Assembly: GCA_963627215.1 (NCBI GenBank)
Contig: CAVGAH010000018.1
Location: 1 to 26,659 of the forward strand
DNA from: CAKQOE01 sp963627215
Lineage (GTDB): Bacteria > Bacillota > Clostridia > Peptostreptococcales > Anaerovoracaceae
DNA length: 26,659 nt
Direction of reading: 5' to 3'
Part shown: piece after piece, positions 24,033-26,659 of the stretch
Layout: every line of letters starts with the position of its first letter
Numbering within the stretch: position 1 is the first letter of the stretch
Position numbers and translations under genes: made by a program
Notes under the pieces: generated by a model
The model's input: the letters and a program-made list of their open reading frames with translations, nothing else
The model's database searches: none
What the model was told of the DNA's origin: nothing

Positions 24033-24485
24033 TTATTCTTCTATTTCGCAAGAACCGTGGTCTTCCTCCTCAGCGTCAGGATCGTAGTCCTTCAGACCTT
24101 CGAACTCAAGACCGTTCTTCTGAGCGTAATCGTAGATAGCTGCCTTTATAGACTGCTCAGAAAGTACTGAACAGTGGATCTTTACAGCAGGAAGTCCGCC
24201 GAGCTCCTTGAGAACGTCATCGTTTGTGATCTTAAGAGCTTCTTCACATGTCTTGCCTATGATCATGTCAGTAGCTACGCTTGAAGAGGCGATAGCTGAA
24301 CCGCAGCCGTAAGTCTTAAACTTTGCGTCAGTGATGATGCCTTCGTCGTTTACCTTGATAGACATCTGCATCATATCGCCGCATACAGGGCTTCCGAATG
24401 TGCCTACGCCTGAAGCGTCGTCTATCTCGCCTACGTTATGTGGATTCATAAAATGATCTATTACTTTATCGTTATACAGTGCCAT
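24033..24485 (-). CDS. iscU: Fe-S cluster scaffold protein IscU/NifU N-terminal type
   Basis: 150 residues. This scaffold receives sulfur from IscS and iron to build Fe-S clusters. Family ligands are C35 (with D37) in SPVCGDMM, C61 in YGCGSAIASSS and C105 in KIHCSVL. The N-terminus YNDKVIDHFMNPHNVGEID is characteristic. A C-terminal acidic tail of about 20 residues (DYDPDAEEEDHGSCEIEE) extends past the usual core and carries an extra cysteine, C146. It starts 5 bases after the iscS stop and is cotranscribed with it. The metal-ligand Lys-X-Leu-X-Cys region is present as VKIHCSVL. Confidence 0.96.
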   Translation of the reverse strand: MALYNDKVIDHFMNPHNVGEIDDASGVGTFGSPVCGDMMQMSIKVNDEGIITDAKFKTYGCGSAIASSSVATDMIIGKTCEEALKITNDDVLKELGGLPAVKIHCSVLSEQSIKAAIYDYAQKNGLEFEGLKDYDPDAEEEDHGSCEIEE

Positions 24486-24490
24486 GATTT

Positions 24491-25669
24491 TTACCAGCCT
24501 TTCTCCTTTGAAATAGAGGAAATTCCTCTTAACTTTTCTATTATACCCTTGAGCTTGTCAACTGTATAGTCAACATCTTCCATTGTTGTAGGATTTCCGA
24601 ATGTGAATCTTATCGAACCGTGGATAAGTTCAACAGGAATGCCCATTGCAGTCAGTACGTGAGATGGCTGAAGCGATCTTGATGAACATGCTGAACCTGA
24701 TGAGCAGCTTACGCCTGCGAAATCGAGATAAAGAAGTATTGACTCACCTTCGACAAACTCGAATGTTATATTTGCATTACCAGGATGTCTATGATCCTTG
24801 CTTCCGTTGTAATAAGTGTCAGGGATCTCCTTAAGAACTCTTTCAACGAAATGATCTCTCAGACTGCTTACGTGCGCTACATGCTCGTCAAAGTTCTGAC
24901 ATGCAAGCTCTGCAGCCTTACCGAAGCCGACCATACCAGGAACATTTTCTGTACCGGCGCGCTTCTTTCTTTCCTGAGCTCCACCGTGGATATAAGTCGG
25001 CAGATTTACTCCCGAACGAACGTATATAGCGCCGATGCCCTTAGGACCGTATATCTTATGTGATGACATTGACATCATGTCGATGTTCATAGTTTTTACG
25101 TCGATAGGAACGTTTCCGAGAGCCTGTACTGCGTCAGTGTGGAAAAGAACGCCGTGCTTTTTAGCGATAGCGCCTATTTCAGGTATCGGCTGAACTGCGC
25201 CGACCTCATTGTTTACAAACATTATGCTGATGAGGATAGTATCAGGTCTGATAGCTGCCTCGACTTCAGCAGGATCTACTCTGCCGTCGTGGTCAACACC
25301 TACGTATGTGATCTCAAAACCGTTCTTTGCGAGGTATTCGCATGAGTGAAGGATCGCATGATGCTCTATTGCAGATGTGATAATGTGCTTTCCCTTGTGC
25401 TGAAGTCTGTGTGCTGTCGCGATGAGCGCCCAGTTGTCAGACTCTGTACCGCCTGAAGTGAATATGATCTCCTTAGACTCTGCGTTTATGAGATGAGCTA
25501 CCTGCTCTCTCGCATGCTCAATAGCGTCCTTTGCTTCAAGTCCTGTAGAATATATAGATGAAGGGTTTCCGAAATGTTCAGTAAAGTACGGAATCATCTC
25601 CTCAACAACCCTTGGATCTGTAGGAGTCGTAGCAGAGTAATCAAGATAAACTTTTCTTGTATCTTCCAT
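24491..25669 (-). CDS. iscS: cysteine desulfurase IscS/NifS type
   Basis: A 392-residue PLP enzyme converting cysteine to alanine and delivering the sulfur as persulfide to IscU. Visible sites are YLDYSATTPTDPRV at the N-terminus, TSGGTESDN (71-79), H103 in IEHHAIL, D179/Q182 in HTDAVQ, PLP lysine K205 in SSHKIYGPKG, and the persulfide cysteine C328 in the extended loop SSGSACSSRSLQPSHVL, which places it in the group I (NifS/IscS) class. AAAGGAAA lies about 12 bases before the ATG. No iscR-type regulator gene precedes it; upstream is a separate gene with its own terminator. Confidence 0.97.
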   Translation of the reverse strand: MEDTRKVYLDYSATTPTDPRVVEEMIPYFTEHFGNPSSIYSTGLEAKDAIEHAREQVAHLINAESKEIIFTSGGTESDNWALIATAHRLQHKGKHIITSAIEHHAILHSCEYLAKNGFEITYVGVDHDGRVDPAEVEAAIRPDTILISIMFVNNEVGAVQPIPEIGAIAKKHGVLFHTDAVQALGNVPIDVKTMNIDMMSMSSHKIYGPKGIGAIYVRSGVNLPTYIHGGAQERKKRAGTENVPGMVGFGKAAELACQNFDEHVAHVSSLRDHFVERVLKEIPDTYYNGSKDHRHPGNANITFEFVEGESILLYLDFAGVSCSSGSACSSRSLQPSHVLTAMGIPVELIHGSIRFTFGNPTTMEDVDYTVDKLKGIIEKLRGISSISKEKGW

Positions 25670-25756
25670 TGCTGTATATATTTCCTTTCAATTTATTTCA
25701 TAGCAATTCATATGTTCGGATGCCCGAAATATCTTTAAACCTTTTGCTCAATCAAT

Positions 25757-25762
25757 ATTATA
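25757..25762 (-). promoter_or_regulatory. probable -10 box of iscS-iscU
   Basis: Consensus TATAAT on the minus strand (25762-25757) about 90 bases before iscS, in an AT-rich region. The -35 is weak (TTTATT-like at 16-17 bases), so activation by another factor is possible. The leader would be about 80 bases. Confidence 0.45.
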
Positions 25763-25805
25763 ACGACTTTTCAAAAACAATAAAGGTTTTCTGCAAATAT
25801 TTATT

Positions 25806-25828
25806 AAAAAATACTATACTTTCGTATA
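25806..25828 (-). terminator. short terminator after exported hypothetical protein
   Basis: On the minus strand TATAC-GAAA-GTATA (25828-25815) is followed by GTATTTTTT. The stem is only 5 bp but has a stable GAAA tetraloop and a six-T tract, and it starts 2 bases after the stop codon of the upstream gene. Confidence 0.55.
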
Positions 25829-25829
25829 T

Positions 25830-26348
25830 TTATTTGTTATACGTATAAAAGTCTTTGAACTCTGCGATATACTGACGACCGTTCACTATGCTTGTACGTA
25901 TCCTGTATGCCCCATTTTCTGTGTAATACCCTGTATACCCTGACATATACCATTTTATATTTACATTATATATACCGTATGAGCGAGTGCGTGCTTCGCA
26001 CTGAACACCCTCGAGCTTCATGTTTATAACTCTGTCGTGATCTGTCTGTCCGGCTGATGAAGCACTTCTGAAATCATCCGAAAGAGCCGGATACGTCTCA
26101 ATATCTGACAGCTCTGCAAAGAGCTTTTCTTCGTCCTTATCATCGGCGAACATAAAACGCTGCATTGCTATCGTTCGTCGTTCTATCAATGGCGCAAGAC
26201 CGTGAGTGTTTTTATCCGCTATACTTCCGTCTGTGAAACCCGAAAGGATAAATGTGACTGTCACCGCAACTGCTGCTGCAGCTGCACGCAGCGAGGCACT
26301 GCGCCATGTTAAGATCTTCATATTCCCCATATTCCCGATGTTTCTCAT
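25830..26348 (-). CDS. exported or membrane-anchored protein of unknown function
   Basis: 172 residues; I do not recognise a family. The N-terminus has basic residues and then a hydrophobic stretch (about 19-37, LRAAAAAVAVTVTFILSGF), consistent with a signal peptide or single anchor; there is no lipobox cysteine. The rest is polar, with a predicted mixed fold ending in beta-rich YGIYNVNIKWYMSGYTGYYTENGAYRIRTSIVNGRQYIAEFKDFY. ATG 26348 has AAAGGTGG 11 bases upstream; M7 (26330) and M10 (26321) are in-frame alternatives with poorer spacing, and M10 would give a more compact signal peptide. It lies downstream of the DUF896 gene on the same strand and may be cotranscribed. Confidence 0.7.
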   Translation of the reverse strand: MRNIGNMGNMKILTWRSASLRAAAAAVAVTVTFILSGFTDGSIADKNTHGLAPLIERRTIAMQRFMFADDKDEEKLFAELSDIETYPALSDDFRSASSAGQTDHDRVINMKLEGVQCEARTRSYGIYNVNIKWYMSGYTGYYTENGAYRIRTSIVNGRQYIAEFKDFYTYNK

Positions 26349-26456
26349 ACTGTATCAAACCACCTTTCCGGATATCAAGTATACCGAAAAGTACGGCAGA
26401 TATAAGCTGAGTCATAATACGAAAATCGACAGTCGCTTTCAGTCTTCTTCAGTTTT

Positions 26457-26659
26457 TTACTTTTTAGGCTTTTTTACGACCGGAGTTATGCTTCCGTCGG
26501 CTTCTACTATCTGTATCCTTGACAGCTGGCTGTCGAGATTTTTTCTGAAGCTTTCAAGATATTCCTGCCTGAGCTGATGTCTTTCAGCGGCTTCGGCCTC
26601 GGTCAGACCCTCTTCTGATCTTGCTTTTTTAGCAAGCTCGTTTATTCTGTCTATTTTTT
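26457..26659 (-). CDS. DUF896/UPF0291 (YnzC-like) protein, 3' part
   Basis: The gene is cut by the window end, so no start is visible. Reading from the edge gives KIDRINELAKKARSEEGLTE, then AEAAERHQLRQEYLESFRKNL and DSQLSRIQIVEADGSITPVVKKPKK, followed by TAA (26459-26457). This is the small two-helix UPF0291 protein typified by B. subtilis YnzC, a cytoplasmic protein of roughly 70-80 residues with no settled function. In Bacillus, ynzC lies in the lexA-yneA-yneB-ynzC region, and the YneA-like LysM gene of this window is 12 kb away, which suggests a rearranged version of that locus. Confidence 0.9.
   Translation of the reverse strand, partial: KIDRINELAKKARSEEGLTEAEAAERHQLRQEYLESFRKNLDSQLSRIQIVEADGSITPVVKKPKK

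Noticed and set aside
25705..25720. LexA-like GAACATATG upstream of iscS (minus strand)
   Set aside because: Only the left half matches; the right half (GAAT) does not fit GTTC.
26212..26415. 67-codon frame overlapping the exported protein start
   Set aside because: Different frame of the same region with an odd Cys/Ser-rich end and no better ribosome binding site.

Overview
The window looks like a chromosomal segment of a low-to-moderate GC Firmicute of the class Clostridia, probably an anaerobe. The evidence is a T-box leader on alaS, the alaS-ireB-ruvX order, AGGAGG-type ribosome binding sites, a mutS-mutL-miaA-ynbB-like cluster, an iscS-iscU pair, a YnzC/DUF896 protein, and BlaR1/BlaI-like and MocR regulators. 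I see no prophage, insertion sequence or CRISPR array. The genus cannot be fixed from sequence alone.

Layout. 1-398: one partial and one complete tRNA-Leu(GAG), each followed by its own terminator. 475-4662 (+): an alanine T-box leader and alaS, then a separate promoter, ireB and ruvX, closed by a bidirectional terminator. 4718-9530: an aldehyde dehydrogenase (-) divergent from a MocR/GabR-type regulator (+), then a butyryl-CoA/4-hydroxybutyrate-type CoA-transferase (+) with a structured leader and a long terminator hairpin. 9560-13698 (+): a MATE transporter, then a BlaR1-like M56 metalloprotease sensor and a BlaI-like repressor. The promoter of that pair carries two BlaI-type palindromes that also form the MATE terminator. 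13699-14116: gene-poor, with two strong inverted repeats. 14117-25829 (-): a YneA-like LysM membrane peptide with two LexA-like boxes at its promoter; a TVP38/DedA-like membrane protein; a YnbB-type PLP enzyme; a tyrosine recombinase; miaA, mutL, mutS; then iscU and iscS. 25830-26659 (-): an exported protein of unknown function and the 3' part of a DUF896 gene cut by the window edge.

How the genes work together. Much of the window is housekeeping: alanine charging sensed by the T-box, mismatch repair, tRNA i6A modification, Fe-S cluster assembly, and IreB/RuvX. The accessory part is the 4.7-13.7 kb stretch, with small-molecule catabolism under a PLP-sensing regulator, a drug/metabolite exporter, and a protease-repressor signalling pair whose sensor domain does not look like a beta-lactam binding domain. 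The best leads are the self-regulated blaR/blaI-like promoter, the SOS-like promoter of the LysM peptide, and the structured leader before the CoA-transferase.
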